From NCBI RefSeq assembly GCF_024756235.1, contig NZ_JANUGY010000005.1, forward strand, positions 434,001 through 498,000: a stretch of 64,000 nucleotides of DNA, written 5' to 3'. How positions within the stretch are numbered: the first letter of the stretch is position 1; each line of letters starts with the position of its first letter. The translations under genes were made by a program, and so were the position numbers. The notes under the pieces are model-generated. The model did not search any database and was not told the DNA's origin. It worked only from the letters and a program-made list of their open reading frames with translations. The DNA comes from Massilia kyonggiensis (GTDB lineage Bacteria; Pseudomonadota; Gammaproteobacteria; Burkholderiales; Burkholderiaceae_D). This document shows, in pieces, positions 8,891-18,506 of the stretch.

Positions 8891-9844
8891 ATGCTCAAGC
8901 CCCTGATCGCCGCGACGCTGCTCGCGACGACGGCACTCGCCGGTGCCGCCAACCCCCTTACCAGCAGGATCTTCACGGCCGACCCCGCGGCCCTCGTCGA
9001 CAACGGCCGCGTCTACGTGTACGTGGGCCACGACGAAGCCCCCGCCGGCGGCAAGGATTACGTGATGAACGAGTGGAAGGTGCTCTCCAGCTGCGACATG
9101 CAGAACTGGACCGAGCACCCGGCCGGCGTGCCGTTTTCCACGTTCAAATGGGCGCTCAAGGACGCCTGGGCCAGCGACGTCACCAAGCGCAACGGCAAGT
9201 ACTACCTGTACGTGACGGTCGAGCACAAGACGATCCCCGGCAAGGCGATCGGCGTGGCGGTGTCGGACAGCCCGACGGGCCCGTTCGTCGATGCGCGCGG
9301 CACGGCCCTGATCACGAACGACATGACGCACGAAACCCCGATCAGCTGGGACGACATCGACCCGGCGATCTTCGTTGACGACGACGGCCAGGCCTATCTG
9401 TATTGGGGCAATACCGTCATGAAGTACGCGAAGCTGAAACCGAACATGACCGAGCTGGACGGTCCGATCCACACGGTGGGCTTGGAACAGTTCACGGAAG
9501 CGTCCTACCTGCACAAGCACGCCGGCAAGTACTACCTGTCGTATTCGCGCAAGTGGCCGGAAGAGACCGTGTACATGACGGGGCCGACGGCCACCGGCCC
9601 CTGGTCGTACGGCGGCGTGATCATGGAAAAGAACACGAACGTCGGCACGGTCCACCACGCGATCTTCGACTTCAACGGCAAGTCGTACATCGTTTATCAC
9701 AACGGCAAGCTGCCGACCGGTGGCGATTACCGCCGCTCGGTCGCCGTCGAGGAATTGCACTACGGTCCGGATGGCAAGATCCTGCCGGTACCGCAGACGG
9801 AAAAAGGTCCTGCCGCCAATCCGTCGGCAGCCTGCAAGCGATGA
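8891..9844 (+). CDS. GH43 family exported glycosidase (arabinofuranosidase/xylosidase type)
   Basis: This 317-residue protein has a signal peptide (cleavage near residue 19) and a single five-bladed GH43 domain. The catalytic triad is visible: general base Asp31 in FTADPAAL, pKa-modulating Asp157 in DDIDPAIF, and general acid Glu203 in QFTEASYL. CGGAG eight bases upstream supports ATG 8891. Unlike the first GH43 gene it lacks the endo-arabinanase SFGSFW segment, so an exo-acting alpha-L-arabinofuranosidase or beta-xylosidase is more likely. It lies between the importer and its presumed regulator and should supply furanose sugar in the periplasm. Confidence 0.88.
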   Translation: MLKPLIAATLLATTALAGAANPLTSRIFTADPAALVDNGRVYVYVGHDEAPAGGKDYVMNEWKVLSSCDMQNWTEHPAGVPFSTFKWALKDAWASDVTKRNGKYYLYVTVEHKTIPGKAIGVAVSDSPTGPFVDARGTALITNDMTHETPISWDDIDPAIFVDDDGQAYLYWGNTVMKYAKLKPNMTELDGPIHTVGLEQFTEASYLHKHAGKYYLSYSRKWPEETVYMTGPTATGPWSYGGVIMEKNTNVGTVHHAIFDFNGKSYIVYHNGKLPTGGDYRRSVAVEELHYGPDGKILPVPQTEKGPAANPSAACKR

Positions 9845-9872
9845 AAGTTCTGCGTAAATCTGCGTAGAACCG

Positions 9873-9888
9873 ATATCGATAATGATAT
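9873..9888 (+). promoter_or_regulatory. inverted repeat ATATC-N6-GATAT upstream of the LysR gene
   Basis: An ATATC/GATAT dyad with a 6-nt spacer lies 9 nt before the LysR start. LysR-type regulators bind short interrupted dyads and often autoregulate, so this is a candidate autoregulatory site. Its GATAT core recurs in the repeats before the importer. Confidence 0.35.
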
Positions 9889-9897
9889 GATTGTCTG

Positions 9898-10839
9898 ATG
9901 GACACGACCAATCCGAACTGGTTTCTCAAGGCCCGCCTCAAGACGCGGCAACTGCTGCTCCTGATCGCGCTGGACGACTACCGCAACATCCACCGCGCAG
10001 CGGACGAGCTGCACATGACGCAGCCGGCCGCCTCCAAACAGATCAAGGATCTGGAGGAGATGCTGGACGTTAAGCTGTTCGAGCGCCTGCCGCGCGGGAT
10101 GGAACCGACGATCTACGGCGAGACGATGATCCGCCACGCGCGCATGGCCCTGACGAGCCTGGCGCTGGCACACGACGACATCGTGACGCTGAAGGCCGGC
10201 CTCACGGGCCAGGTCGAGGTTGGCGTGATCATGACGCCCGCGATGGCACTGCTCCCCCGCGCCATTGCTCGCGTGAAGGAAGAAGCGCCGCTGCTGCGCA
10301 TCGGCGTGCAGCTGGAAACCAGTAACCTGCTGCTTGATAAACTGCAGCACGGCACGCTGGACTTCATGATCGGCCGCATCTTCGACACCGGCGACACGTC
10401 CGGCCTGATCTACGAAGAGCTGACGGAAGAGCCGGCATGCGCCGTCGTCCGCCCCGGCCATCCGCTGCTGGAACGCAAGGATCTCACCTTGCAGGACATC
10501 GCGCCGCTGCCGTGGATCGTGCCCCCGCACGGCAGTATCCTGCGCTACCGCTTCGACATGATGTTCCGCCGCGCTGGCCTGGAGCCGCCCGCGAACGTCG
10601 TCGACACGACGGCGATGCTGATGATCACCGCGCTGCTGCAGCAGACGGATTCGCTGCACGTGATGCCGATCGAAGTCGCGCAATACTATGCGTCGCTGAA
10701 CGTGATGCGCATCCTGCCCATCGAGATCCCGTGCAAGATGGATGCGTTCGGCATCATCCGCCACCAGGACCATTTGCTGTCGCCGGGCGCGGACCTGCTG
10801 CTGCGCGCCGTGCGGGCCGCCGCCAAGGAAATTTATTGA
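9898..10839 (+). CDS. LysR-family regulator, GbpR-like
   Basis: This 313-residue LTTR has an N-terminal winged helix-turn-helix (residues about 15-75, with QPAASKQIKDLEEML as recognition helix region) and a LysR-substrate domain from about residue 95. The N-terminal layout (RLKTRQLLLLIALDDYRN) resembles GbpR, which controls sugar-binding protein genes in alphaproteobacteria and related bacteria. It follows the GH43 gene by 53 nt on the same strand and is the natural local regulator of the furanose cluster. The effector is unknown; a free furanose sugar is an inference. Confidence 0.88.
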   Translation: MDTTNPNWFLKARLKTRQLLLLIALDDYRNIHRAADELHMTQPAASKQIKDLEEMLDVKLFERLPRGMEPTIYGETMIRHARMALTSLALAHDDIVTLKAGLTGQVEVGVIMTPAMALLPRAIARVKEEAPLLRIGVQLETSNLLLDKLQHGTLDFMIGRIFDTGDTSGLIYEELTEEPACAVVRPGHPLLERKDLTLQDIAPLPWIVPPHGSILRYRFDMMFRRAGLEPPANVVDTTAMLMITALLQQTDSLHVMPIEVAQYYASLNVMRILPIEIPCKMDAFGIIRHQDHLLSPGADLLLRAVRAAAKEIY

Positions 10840-10947
10840 AGCCTTTGCACCAAAATGTTGCGTGCAAACTTCATCGTATAAATATATTGCCCTGATTTAA
10901 CATCTCGACATCGACTCGACTCTTTCCGCACCGTAACATTTCTCGGA

Positions 10948-10962
10948 TGTGGGAAACCCACA
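10948..10962 (+). promoter_or_regulatory. palindrome TGTGGG-AAA-CCCACA in the chemoreceptor leader
   Basis: A perfect 6-bp dyad with a 3-nt centre lies 32 nt before the chemoreceptor start. It could be an operator or a small leader hairpin. No sigma-28 type promoter was recognised in the 154-nt gap. Confidence 0.3.
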
Positions 10963-10993
10963 AAACGGGACATTCGTGTGGAAAGAGAGAACG

Positions 10994-12679
10994 ATGAACA
11001 TTCGAAATTTGAAAATTGGTACCCGCCTCGCGCTGGGCTTCGGCTTCCTGTGCGTGGCGCTGGTCTTCATGGTCGGGCAGGGCACGGTCATGCTGGGCCG
11101 GGTCAATGACGGCACCGACGAGATCGTCAACAAGCGGCTGCCGCGCATGGAACTCACGGCGCAAATGCTGACCGACGTGAACGATATCGCCATCGCGTTG
11201 CGCAACATGATGCTGGACGACAGCGCCGACGACCGCGCGAAGCAGCTCGCCAGCATCGCCGCCGCGCGCAAGGACCTCGACAGCCTGCTGACGCAGCTCG
11301 ACGGCCTGCTGCGCAATCCCAAGTCCCGCGCCTTGCTCGCGCAGGAAATCGAACTGAATGCGAAGTACACGCAGGGCCAGCTGGATCTGATCCGCCTGAT
11401 CGAGAGCGGCGACGACGCGGGCGCGCGCGCCTACCTGAAGACCAGGCTGCGCCCCGTGCTGGCGAACTACAAGGCCGCGATCGGCCAGCAGATCCAGGTC
11501 CAGGCCGGCCTCGCCAACGACACGGCCAGGGAAGCGCAAGCCATGTACACGAACACGCGCACGCTGATGATCGTGCTGGGCGCCGTCATGCTGGCCATCG
11601 CCTGCGCGCTGGCGTGGTGGATCAGCGCCTCGATCACGCGGCCGCTGCGCCGCGCGCTGGACGTCGCGACGGCCGTTGCCGGCGGCGACCTGACGACGCG
11701 CGTGGACGTCGACAGCACCTGCGAAGTGGGCCAGCTGCTGGGCGCCCTGAAGCGCATGAACGAGAACCTGGTGGCCACCGTCGGCACCGTGCGCGGCGGC
11801 ACCGACGCCATCGCGCTCGCCTCCGGCGAAGTCGCGGCCGGCAACCGCGACCTGTCGGCACGCACGGAGCAGCAGGCCAGCGCGCTGGAAGAGACGGCGT
11901 CGTCGATGGAAGAACTGACGTCGACCGTGAAGCAGAACGCCGACAACGCGCGCCAGGCGAACACGCTGGCCGCGACGGCATCGACCGTGGCGGCCAAGGG
12001 CGGCGACGTGATCGAGCAGGTCGTCGACACGATGGCGCAGATCCACACGGCGTCGAGCCGCATCGTGGACATCATCGGCGTCATCGACGGCATCGCCTTC
12101 CAGACCAACATCCTCGCGCTGAACGCGGCCGTGGAAGCGGCGCGCGCGGGCGAGCAGGGCCGCGGCTTCGCCGTCGTGGCGGGCGAAGTGCGCAACCTGG
12201 CGCAGCGCTCGGCCGCCGCGGCCAAGGAGATCAAGGCGCTCATCGACGACTCCACCAGCAAGGTCGACACGGGCAGCTCGCTCGTGCGCGAGGCGGGCAG
12301 CACGATGGGCGAGATCGTCGACAGCGTGCGCCGCGTGACCGACATCCTCACGGAGATCACGGCCGCGAGCCAGGAGCAGAGCGCCGGCATCGAGCAGATC
12401 AACCAGGCCATCACGCAGATGGACGACGTGACCCAGCAGAACGCGGCCCTCGTCGAGCAGGCGGCCGCCGCGTCGCAGGCGATGCAGGACCAGGCCGCGC
12501 GCCTGGCGGAGGCCGTGGCCGTGTTCCGGCTCGAGGGCGGCGTGCCCGCGGCTGCGCCGGTGCGTGCGGTTGCCCCGGCGCCCGCGCCGCGGTTGAGCAA
12601 GCCGGTTGCGAAGGCGCCGGCCCGTGCGCACGCGGCGGCCGCGAAGGTGCCCGCCGAGAGCGACTGGGAAGAGTTCTAA
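10994..12679 (+). CDS. methyl-accepting chemotaxis protein, four-helix-bundle type
   Basis: The transducer of 561 residues has TM1 near residues 12-33, a periplasmic four-helix-bundle-like sensor, TM2 around 190-212 ([20 protein letters not shown]), a HAMP domain, and a long signalling domain with the hairpin tip [26 protein letters not shown] core. The C-terminus DWEEF matches the CheR/CheB tether pentapeptide (NWETF in E. coli Tsr), so it is probably a high-abundance type receptor. ATG 10994 is preferred to an upstream in-frame ATG at 10949 because a purine-rich GAGAGA precedes it and the [12 protein letters not shown] start is typical. Ligand unknown. Confidence 0.93.
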   Translation: MNIRNLKIGTRLALGFGFLCVALVFMVGQGTVMLGRVNDGTDEIVNKRLPRMELTAQMLTDVNDIAIALRNMMLDDSADDRAKQLASIAAARKDLDSLLTQLDGLLRNPKSRALLAQEIELNAKYTQGQLDLIRLIESGDDAGARAYLKTRLRPVLANYKAAIGQQIQVQAGLANDTAREAQAMYTNTRTLMIVLGAVMLAIACALAWWISASITRPLRRALDVATAVAGGDLTTRVDVDSTCEVGQLLGALKRMNENLVATVGTVRGGTDAIALASGEVAAGNRDLSARTEQQASALEETASSMEELTSTVKQNADNARQANTLAATASTVAAKGGDVIEQVVDTMAQIHTASSRIVDIIGVIDGIAFQTNILALNAAVEAARAGEQGRGFAVVAGEVRNLAQRSAAAAKEIKALIDDSTSKVDTGSSLVREAGSTMGEIVDSVRRVTDILTEITAASQEQSAGIEQINQAITQMDDVTQQNAALVEQAAAASQAMQDQAARLAEAVAVFRLEGGVPAAAPVRAVAPAPAPRLSKPVAKAPARAHAAAAKVPAESDWEEF

Positions 12680-12776
12680 CCGTGATTGCCCCTTCGTCCA
12701 GCTTGCGATTGTGATAGGCTGTCCGGTGCATCGGGCCCAGGCCAGGTGCACCGTCACCGTCTTTACAAGGATTCGC

Positions 12777-13475
12777 ATGACTGGCTTCGTCATTACGCCT
12801 CCCGCCGTCCCGGCCCTCGCCGTGGCCGGCTCCGACCAGCTTTTCCCGCTGCGCCGCGTGTTCTGCGTCGGCCGCAACTACGCGGCCCACGCGCGCGAGA
12901 TGGGTTCCGATCCGAACCGCGAACCGCCGTTCTTCTTCACCAAGCCGGCGGACGCCGTCGTGCCGGCCGGCGGCACCGTGCCGTATCCGTCGTCCACGCG
13001 CGAGCTGCATCACGAAGTCGAACTGGTCGTCGCATTGAAAGGCGGCGGAACGAACATCGCGCCGGAACAGGCGCTGGATCTCGTGTGGGGCTATGGCGTG
13101 GGCCTGGACCTGACGAGGCGCGACCTGCAGGCCGTCGCCAAGAAGGATGGCCGCCCGTGGGACATGGCGAAAGGCTTCGACGCCTCCGCGCCGTGCAGCC
13201 CCCTCATCCCCGCCGAGCGCACCGGTCACCCCTCGGCGGCGCGCATCTGGCTCGAAGTGAACGGCCAGCTGAAGCAGGAGGGCAACCTCGACGAAATGAT
13301 CTGGCCAGTGGCCGACGTGATCGCGGCCCTGTCGCGCCTCGTCGCGCTGGCGCCGGGTGACCTGATCTACACGGGCACGCCGGCCGGCGTCGATGCGCTC
13401 AACCCGGGCGACAAGGTGCGCGGCGGCGTCGATGGCGTGACCACGTTCGAACTCGAGATCGGCCCGGTCGCATGA
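12777..13475 (+). CDS. fumarylacetoacetate hydrolase family protein
   Basis: This 232-residue single FAH domain has the HHEVELVV segment carrying two metal-binding Glu residues, a further acidic ligand in GLDLTRRDLQ, and the closing LIYTGTPAGVDALNPGD motif. The size and motifs fit fumarylpyruvate hydrolase / acylpyruvase-type members, which cleave C-C bonds of 2,4-diketo acids with Mg2+. AAGGA six bases upstream supports ATG 12777. Its stop overlaps the next start by 4 nt, so it is coupled to a 2-hydroxyacid dehydrogenase that could reduce an oxo-acid product such as pyruvate (inference). Confidence 0.9.
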   Translation: MTGFVITPPAVPALAVAGSDQLFPLRRVFCVGRNYAAHAREMGSDPNREPPFFFTKPADAVVPAGGTVPYPSSTRELHHEVELVVALKGGGTNIAPEQALDLVWGYGVGLDLTRRDLQAVAKKDGRPWDMAKGFDASAPCSPLIPAERTGHPSAARIWLEVNGQLKQEGNLDEMIWPVADVIAALSRLVALAPGDLIYTGTPAGVDALNPGDKVRGGVDGVTTFELEIGPVA

Positions 13476-14398
13476 GAGTCGTGCTGCAGATCGGCGGCTT
13501 CGCAGCCGGCATCCAGGCCCAGCTCGACGCGGAGTTCCGCTGCGTGGGCCTTGCGGACCTCGAGCGCGAGCCCGGCCTGGCGGAGCAGGTGAGCGCCATC
13601 GTCACCCGCAGCAACCAGGAGGTGCCGGAAGACGTCGTGCGGCGCCTGCCGGCCCTCGAGATCATCGCCACCTGCGGCGTCGGCTACGACCTGATCCCGC
13701 GGCGGCTCGCGGCCGAACGGGGCATCGTCGTGGCCAATACGCCGGACGTGCTGAACGCGGCCGTGGCGGAGCTGTGCATCGGTTCTCTGCTGGCGCTGCT
13801 GCGCCGCCTGCCGCAGGCCGACCGCTTCGTGCGTGCGGGCCGCTGGGCGACGGCGGACTTTCCGCTGGCGACGAGCCTCGCGGGCAAGCACGTGGGCATC
13901 GCCGGCATGGGCCGCATCGGCAAGGAGATCGCGCGCCGGCTGGAGATGTTCGGCGTGGCGCTCGCCTATCACGGGCGCACGGACCAGCAACTGGCGTGGC
14001 GCTACGAGGCCGACCTGGCCGCACTCGCGCGCGATTCCGACATCCTGGTCGTCGTCGCGCCCGGCGGAGCCGAGACGAAGCACCTGATCGACGCGCGCGT
14101 GCTGGACGCGCTGGGGCCGGACGGCTACCTCGTGAACGTGGCGCGCGGTTCGCTCGTCGACGAGGCGGCACTGCTCGCGGCGCTGGAGCAGGGCACCATC
14201 GCCGGCGCCGCGCTGGACGTGTTCGACGACGAGCCGCACATCGACCCGCGCTTCTTCGTGCTCGACAACGTGATGCTGACGCCGCACCTGGGCAGCGCCA
14301 CGCACGAGACCCGCGCCGCGATGGCGCAGCTCATGCTGGACAACGTGCGCAGCTGGTTCCGCAGCGGCCGCGCACTGACGCCGGTCGAGCCGGATTAA
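13472..14398 (+). CDS. D-isomer-specific 2-hydroxyacid dehydrogenase (hydroxypyruvate/glyoxylate reductase type)
   Basis: The 308-residue protein shows the NAD(P)-binding GMGRIGKEIARRLEMFG motif, catalytic Arg in VNVARGSLVDE, Glu in DVFDDEPHID, and His in LTPHLGSATHE. It reduces 2-oxoacids to D-2-hydroxyacids. It is translationally coupled to the FAH-family hydrolase, and its end overlaps the convergent emrA-like gene by 4 nt. The exact substrate (glyoxylate, hydroxypyruvate or other) cannot be read from the sequence. Confidence 0.9.
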   Translation: MRVVLQIGGFAAGIQAQLDAEFRCVGLADLEREPGLAEQVSAIVTRSNQEVPEDVVRRLPALEIIATCGVGYDLIPRRLAAERGIVVANTPDVLNAAVAELCIGSLLALLRRLPQADRFVRAGRWATADFPLATSLAGKHVGIAGMGRIGKEIARRLEMFGVALAYHGRTDQQLAWRYEADLAALARDSDILVVVAPGGAETKHLIDARVLDALGPDGYLVNVARGSLVDEAALLAALEQGTIAGAALDVFDDEPHIDPRFFVLDNVMLTPHLGSATHETRAAMAQLMLDNVRSWFRSGRALTPVEPD

Positions 14399-15543
14399 TT
14401 GGTCATGTTCCTCGCGACGATGGCATCCGTCGCTGCCTGCGCCTGCTGCAACGGCTGATTCAATACGGTGGTCGCATACGCCGGTGCAGGCGCGGCCACC
14501 GTGCCGACGGCGCTGCCGCCTTGACGGCTGATGTCCACGTCGACGGTGGCCGATAACCCCACGCGCAGCGGGTGCGCGGCCAGTTCCTTCGGGTCGAGCG
14601 AGATGCGCACCGGCACCCGCTGCACGACCTTGATCCAGTTGCCCGTCGCGTTCTGCGCCGGCAGCAGCGAGAACGCGCTGCCCGTGCCCGCGCCGAGGCC
14701 CACGACCTTGCCGTGGTAAACGACCTTGCTGCCGTAGATGTCCGCCTCGATCGTGGCCGCCTGGCCCACGCGGATGTCGCGCAGTTCCGATTCCTTGAAA
14801 TTGGCGTCGACCCACAGCTGGTCCAGCGGCACGATCGACAACAGCGGGGCGCCCGGCGCGATGCGGCTGCCGACCTGCACGCTGCGCTTCGCGACATAGC
14901 CCGACACCGGCGCGACGATCGCGTTGCGGCGCGCGGCGAGCCATGCGGACAGGTAATCGGCTTTCGCGGCCAGCACGTTCGGGTGCTCGGCGGGAGCCAC
15001 GCCCGCCACCGTCACGCGTGCGGCCGCCAGCTGCTTTTGCGCGACCTTCAGTGCGGCCTTCGCATCTTCCACGGCGCGGCGGGCGTGCGCGACGTCCTCG
15101 CCGGAGACGATGTTGTCCGCCGCGAGCGGCGCGCGCCGTGCGAGGTCTTCCTGCTTTTCCTTCAGTTCCACGCGGCGCTGGTCGACGAGGGCTTCGTACT
15201 GCGCCACGTTCGTGTAGCGCTCGCGCTGCTGGCGCACGGCCGTGCCCAGTCGCGCCTCGGCCTGGGCCAGCGCGACTTCCGCGTCGGACGGGTCGAGGCG
15301 GACGATCTCCGTGCCCGCCTGCACGAGTTGGGTCTCGTCGGCGCGGATCTCGACGACGCTGCCCGTCACCTGCGACGACACGTTCACGAGGTTGCCGCCG
15401 ACGTAGGCGTTATCGGTCTCGACCCGCTTCGACAGGACCAGGGCGTAATAAGCCGCGTAAGCCGCGCCGGCGGCGAGGAAGGCGGCGGTAATGCCGGTCA
15501 GGACGACGCGGCGCTTGCTGTTGGTGGGGGCTTGGGTGCTCAT
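14395..15543 (-). CDS. emrA: EmrA/HlyD-family membrane fusion protein of a tripartite efflux pump
   Basis: The protein has 382 residues: one N-terminal membrane anchor (about residues 13-33), a biotinyl-lipoyl-like half motif (VETDNAYVGGNLVNVSSQVTG), a long coiled-coil hairpin (about 95-190), and a beta-barrel region with PVSGYVAKRSVQVG and DANFKESELRDI. It bridges the MFS pump to the outer membrane channel. It is last in the marR-emrB-OMF-emrA operon, 4 nt after the OMF stop; CAGG before ATG 15543 serves as ribosome site. The gene order with the OMF between pump and adaptor is slightly unusual. Confidence 0.92.
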   Translation of the reverse strand: MSTQAPTNSKRRVVLTGITAAFLAAGAAYAAYYALVLSKRVETDNAYVGGNLVNVSSQVTGSVVEIRADETQLVQAGTEIVRLDPSDAEVALAQAEARLGTAVRQQRERYTNVAQYEALVDQRRVELKEKQEDLARRAPLAADNIVSGEDVAHARRAVEDAKAALKVAQKQLAAARVTVAGVAPAEHPNVLAAKADYLSAWLAARRNAIVAPVSGYVAKRSVQVGSRIAPGAPLLSIVPLDQLWVDANFKESELRDIRVGQAATIEADIYGSKVVYHGKVVGLGAGTGSAFSLLPAQNATGNWIKVVQRVPVRISLDPKELAAHPLRVGLSATVDVDISRQGGSAVGTVAAPAPAYATTVLNQPLQQAQAATDAIVARNMTN

Positions 15544-15547
15544 GGTT

Positions 15548-16957
15548 TTACCTGGTATTCGATAGTGTGTGGTAACCGCCGCCGAGCGCTTTCACGAGGG
15601 CGACCTGCGTCTGCAGGCGGGCGTCCGTCAGCTGCAGGTCGGCGTCGCGCTGGCGCAGCACGGCCAGCCGCGCCTGCAGCACGGCGGCACGGTCGGTCAG
15701 GCCGCGCTGCATGCGCGCTTCGGCGTTCGCGGCCAGCCTGCGGTTCGCCTCGAGCGTCGCGGCGTGTGCCGCCGTCTCCTGCGCGATGCCTTGCAGCGTG
15801 GCCGCTTCGCGCGCGACGTCGCGCACCGCGTTCAGCACGGCCTCGTTGTACTCGGCCAGCAGTTCGTCGCGGCTGCTGCGCGCCTGGCCCAGCTGGGCGT
15901 GCAGGCGGCCGCTGTCGAACAGGGGCAAGTCGAGCGTCGCGCCGATCAGCGGCGTGCGGCTCGGATAGCGCAGCAGCTTGCCGAGCGACGTCGCATCGAG
16001 GCCGATTGCGGCGGCGAGATTGATATCGGGCCGGAACGCGGCTTCGCTCGCGGCCACGCGGCCCAACTGCGCCTCGACGCGCCAGCGCGCGGCCTGCAGG
16101 TCGGGCCGGCGTGCCAGCAACTCCATGCCCAGCTCGCGCGGCACGGCATCGACCGCGGGCGCGGGCTGGAAGCGGGCGAGGTCGGTCAATGCGGCGGCGT
16201 CGCCACCGATCAGCGCGCGCAGGCCTTCGCGTTCGCGCGCGGCGTCCGTGTCGTAGCGCGCGGCCTGTTCCTGCAGGCTCGCGAGGTCCTGTTCCGCGCT
16301 TTGCAGGCTGTCGAGACTCACGAGCCCGTGGGCCATGCGGGCCTTGCGGCCGGCGATCACGTCGCGCTGCACGGCGATCAGCGCGTTCGTATTGTCCTGG
16401 CGCGCCCACAGCATCTGCAGGCGCAGATAGCTTTGTACGACGGACGCCGCCAGCACCTGGCGCGCCTGCGCGGCTTCGGCGGCGCTCGCATTCGTCTCGC
16501 CCAGCGCGGCGGCGATGAGGGCGCGATGTTTGCCCCACCAGTCGACGTCGTGGCTGGCGCGCAGCGACACGCTCGCGTCGTTGAACCACGCGCCGCCGAT
16601 CGGCGGCGGGAAGAAGCCGTTCGACGAATAGCGCTGGCGGTTCAGGCCCGACGCGAGGTCGACCTTGCCGCCTTCATTGGCCACTTCCGCGCCGAAGGCC
16701 GCGCGGGCGCTCGCCACGCGCGCGGCGGCGACGGTGAGCGTCGGGTTGTCGCGCAGGGCACGGGCCACGAGGGCGTTCAGTTGCGGGTCGCGGTAGTCCA
16801 GCCACCATTGTTCGGCGGGCCACGCGGCGGCCGGCAGCTGGATGGCCGGCGCGTGTTGGGCCTGCGCGAAGTCCGGGCCGGGAGCCTTGTGCGCGTCCGG
16901 CGGAACGCCGATGCAGCCGGACAGCAGCACCAGTGGGAGGAGTTTAAGGTGTCGCAC
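15548..16957 (-). CDS. outer membrane efflux lipoprotein, NodT/TolC family
   Basis: This is a two-domain OEP protein of about 469 residues with repeated coiled-coil segments (VRNASARAAFG-like and LRYPSRTPLIGATLDLPLFDSGR). GTG 16957 is chosen because it yields a compact lipoprotein signal (HLKLLPLVLLSGC, lipobox LSGC). The alternative ATG 16990 overlaps the emrB end and would place acidic residues in the signal n-region. It forms the outer membrane exit duct for the EmrAB-type pump. The annotated start should be treated as uncertain by 11 codons. Confidence 0.9.
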   Translation of the reverse strand: MRHLKLLPLVLLSGCIGVPPDAHKAPGPDFAQAQHAPAIQLPAAAWPAEQWWLDYRDPQLNALVARALRDNPTLTVAAARVASARAAFGAEVANEGGKVDLASGLNRQRYSSNGFFPPPIGGAWFNDASVSLRASHDVDWWGKHRALIAAALGETNASAAEAAQARQVLAASVVQSYLRLQMLWARQDNTNALIAVQRDVIAGRKARMAHGLVSLDSLQSAEQDLASLQEQAARYDTDAAREREGLRALIGGDAAALTDLARFQPAPAVDAVPRELGMELLARRPDLQAARWRVEAQLGRVAASEAAFRPDINLAAAIGLDATSLGKLLRYPSRTPLIGATLDLPLFDSGRLHAQLGQARSSRDELLAEYNEAVLNAVRDVAREAATLQGIAQETAAHAATLEANRRLAANAEARMQRGLTDRAAVLQARLAVLRQRDADLQLTDARLQTQVALVKALGGGYHTLSNTR

Positions 16958-16973
16958 GATGTCGTCTTGTTGG

Positions 16974-18506
16974 TTATTCGAGCGCCGCATGATCGACCTG
17001 CGCCGGCGCGGCGGCCGTCTTCGGTGGGCGGATCAGCAGCAGCATCGGGATCACGGCCACGGTCAGCAGCATCATCAGCCAGTAGTCGTCGACGTAGGCG
17101 ATCATCGACGCCTGCCGCGTGATCTCGTTGTTGATGAGGGCGGGGCCGGCCTGCGTGGCCATGTCGTAGAGGCTCATCGGATCGCGCACGGCCGGATTCG
17201 CCGCGTTCACCTGCGTGGCCAGCGACGCGTGCGCGATCTGCGTGTTGCGCACGAGGAGGGCCTGCACGAGGGCGATGCCGATCGACGAGCCGATGTTGCG
17301 CACGAGGCTGTACAGCGCCGTGCCTTCCGCGCGCATCTGCGGCGACAGCGTGGCGAACGTGGCGGCCGACAGCGGCACGAACACGAGGCCCAGGCCCACG
17401 CCCTGGATCACACCGGGCCACACGATGTCGGACTGCGACAGCACGAGCGTGTAATGCGTCATCTGCCACAGCGAGAACGCCGTGATGGCGAAGCCGGTGC
17501 CCAGCAGCAGCCGGAAATCGACCTTGCCCGTGAGGCGACCGACGATCATCATCGCGGCCATCGTGCCGAGCCCGGACGGCGCCGTGACGAGGCCCGCCAG
17601 CTTGGCCGGGTAGCCCATCAGGCCTTGCAGCATCGTCGGCATCAGCGCGCGCGTCGCGAACAGGACCATGCCGACGATGAAGATCAGGAGCAGGCCCGTG
17701 ACGTAGTTCGCGTTCTTCAGCAGGCGGAAATCGACGAAGGACTGGCCGGCGGGACGCGTCAGCGTGTGGCCGATGAAATAGGAAAACGCGAGCGTGGTCA
17801 GGATCAGTTCGACCCACGTTTCCGTCGACGCGAACCAGTCGTTCTGTTCGCCGCGGTCCAGCAGCATCTGCAGCGCGCCGATGGCGACGGACAGGGTGAC
17901 GAAGCCGAACGTGTCGAAGCGGACCCGCCGCGCCGGATCGGTGCCGTGGATGTAGCGGAGAATGCCCCAGAAGGCGAGGGCGCCGATCGGCACGTTGATG
18001 AAGAAGACCCAGCGCCAGCTGTAGCTGTCCGTCAGCCAGCCGCCGAGCGTCGGCCCGAGGATCGGCCCGATCATCACGCCCATGCCCCACACGGCCATCG
18101 CGGACCCGTGTTTTTCGCGCGGGTTGATGTCGAGGAGGACGGACTGCGACAACGGCACGAGCGCCGCGCCGAACACGCCCTGCAGCATCCGCGCGATGAC
18201 GATTTCCGTCAGCGTCGCCGAGATCCCGCACAGCACCGAGGCCAGTGTAAAACCCGCGACGGACACGAGGAACACGTTCTTCAGGCCGAAGCGGTCGACG
18301 AGCCAGCCGTTCAGAGGCGTCGCGATGGCGGCGGCCACGATGAACGACGTCAGCACCCACGTGATCTGGTCCTGCGACGCCGACAACGATCCCTGCATGT
18401 GCGGCAGGGCGACGTTGGCGATGGTGCCGTCCAGTGCCTGGATGATCGTCGCCAGCATGATCGAGATCGTGATCATGGTGCGATTGATGGGTGCCGCTGT
18501 CGTCAC
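16974..18506 (-). CDS. emrB: EmrB-type MFS multidrug efflux transporter (DHA2, 14 TM)
   Basis: The 510-residue, 14-segment transporter has DHA2-family motifs: LDGTIANVALPHMQG in TM1, WVLTSFIVAAAIATPLNGW in TM2, DRFGLKNVF in loop 2-3, and GPILGPTLGGWLTD in TM5. The GTG start at 18506 overlaps the marR stop (GTGA), which fixes the start over a long upstream open frame. It pumps hydrophobic toxicants through the EmrA/OMF conduit under proton drive. Substrate spectrum is unknown. Confidence 0.93.
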   Translation of the reverse strand: MTTAAPINRTMITISIMLATIIQALDGTIANVALPHMQGSLSASQDQITWVLTSFIVAAAIATPLNGWLVDRFGLKNVFLVSVAGFTLASVLCGISATLTEIVIARMLQGVFGAALVPLSQSVLLDINPREKHGSAMAVWGMGVMIGPILGPTLGGWLTDSYSWRWVFFINVPIGALAFWGILRYIHGTDPARRVRFDTFGFVTLSVAIGALQMLLDRGEQNDWFASTETWVELILTTLAFSYFIGHTLTRPAGQSFVDFRLLKNANYVTGLLLIFIVGMVLFATRALMPTMLQGLMGYPAKLAGLVTAPSGLGTMAAMMIVGRLTGKVDFRLLLGTGFAITAFSLWQMTHYTLVLSQSDIVWPGVIQGVGLGLVFVPLSAATFATLSPQMRAEGTALYSLVRNIGSSIGIALVQALLVRNTQIAHASLATQVNAANPAVRDPMSLYDMATQAGPALINNEITRQASMIAYVDDYWLMMLLTVAVIPMLLLIRPPKTAAAPAQVDHAALE

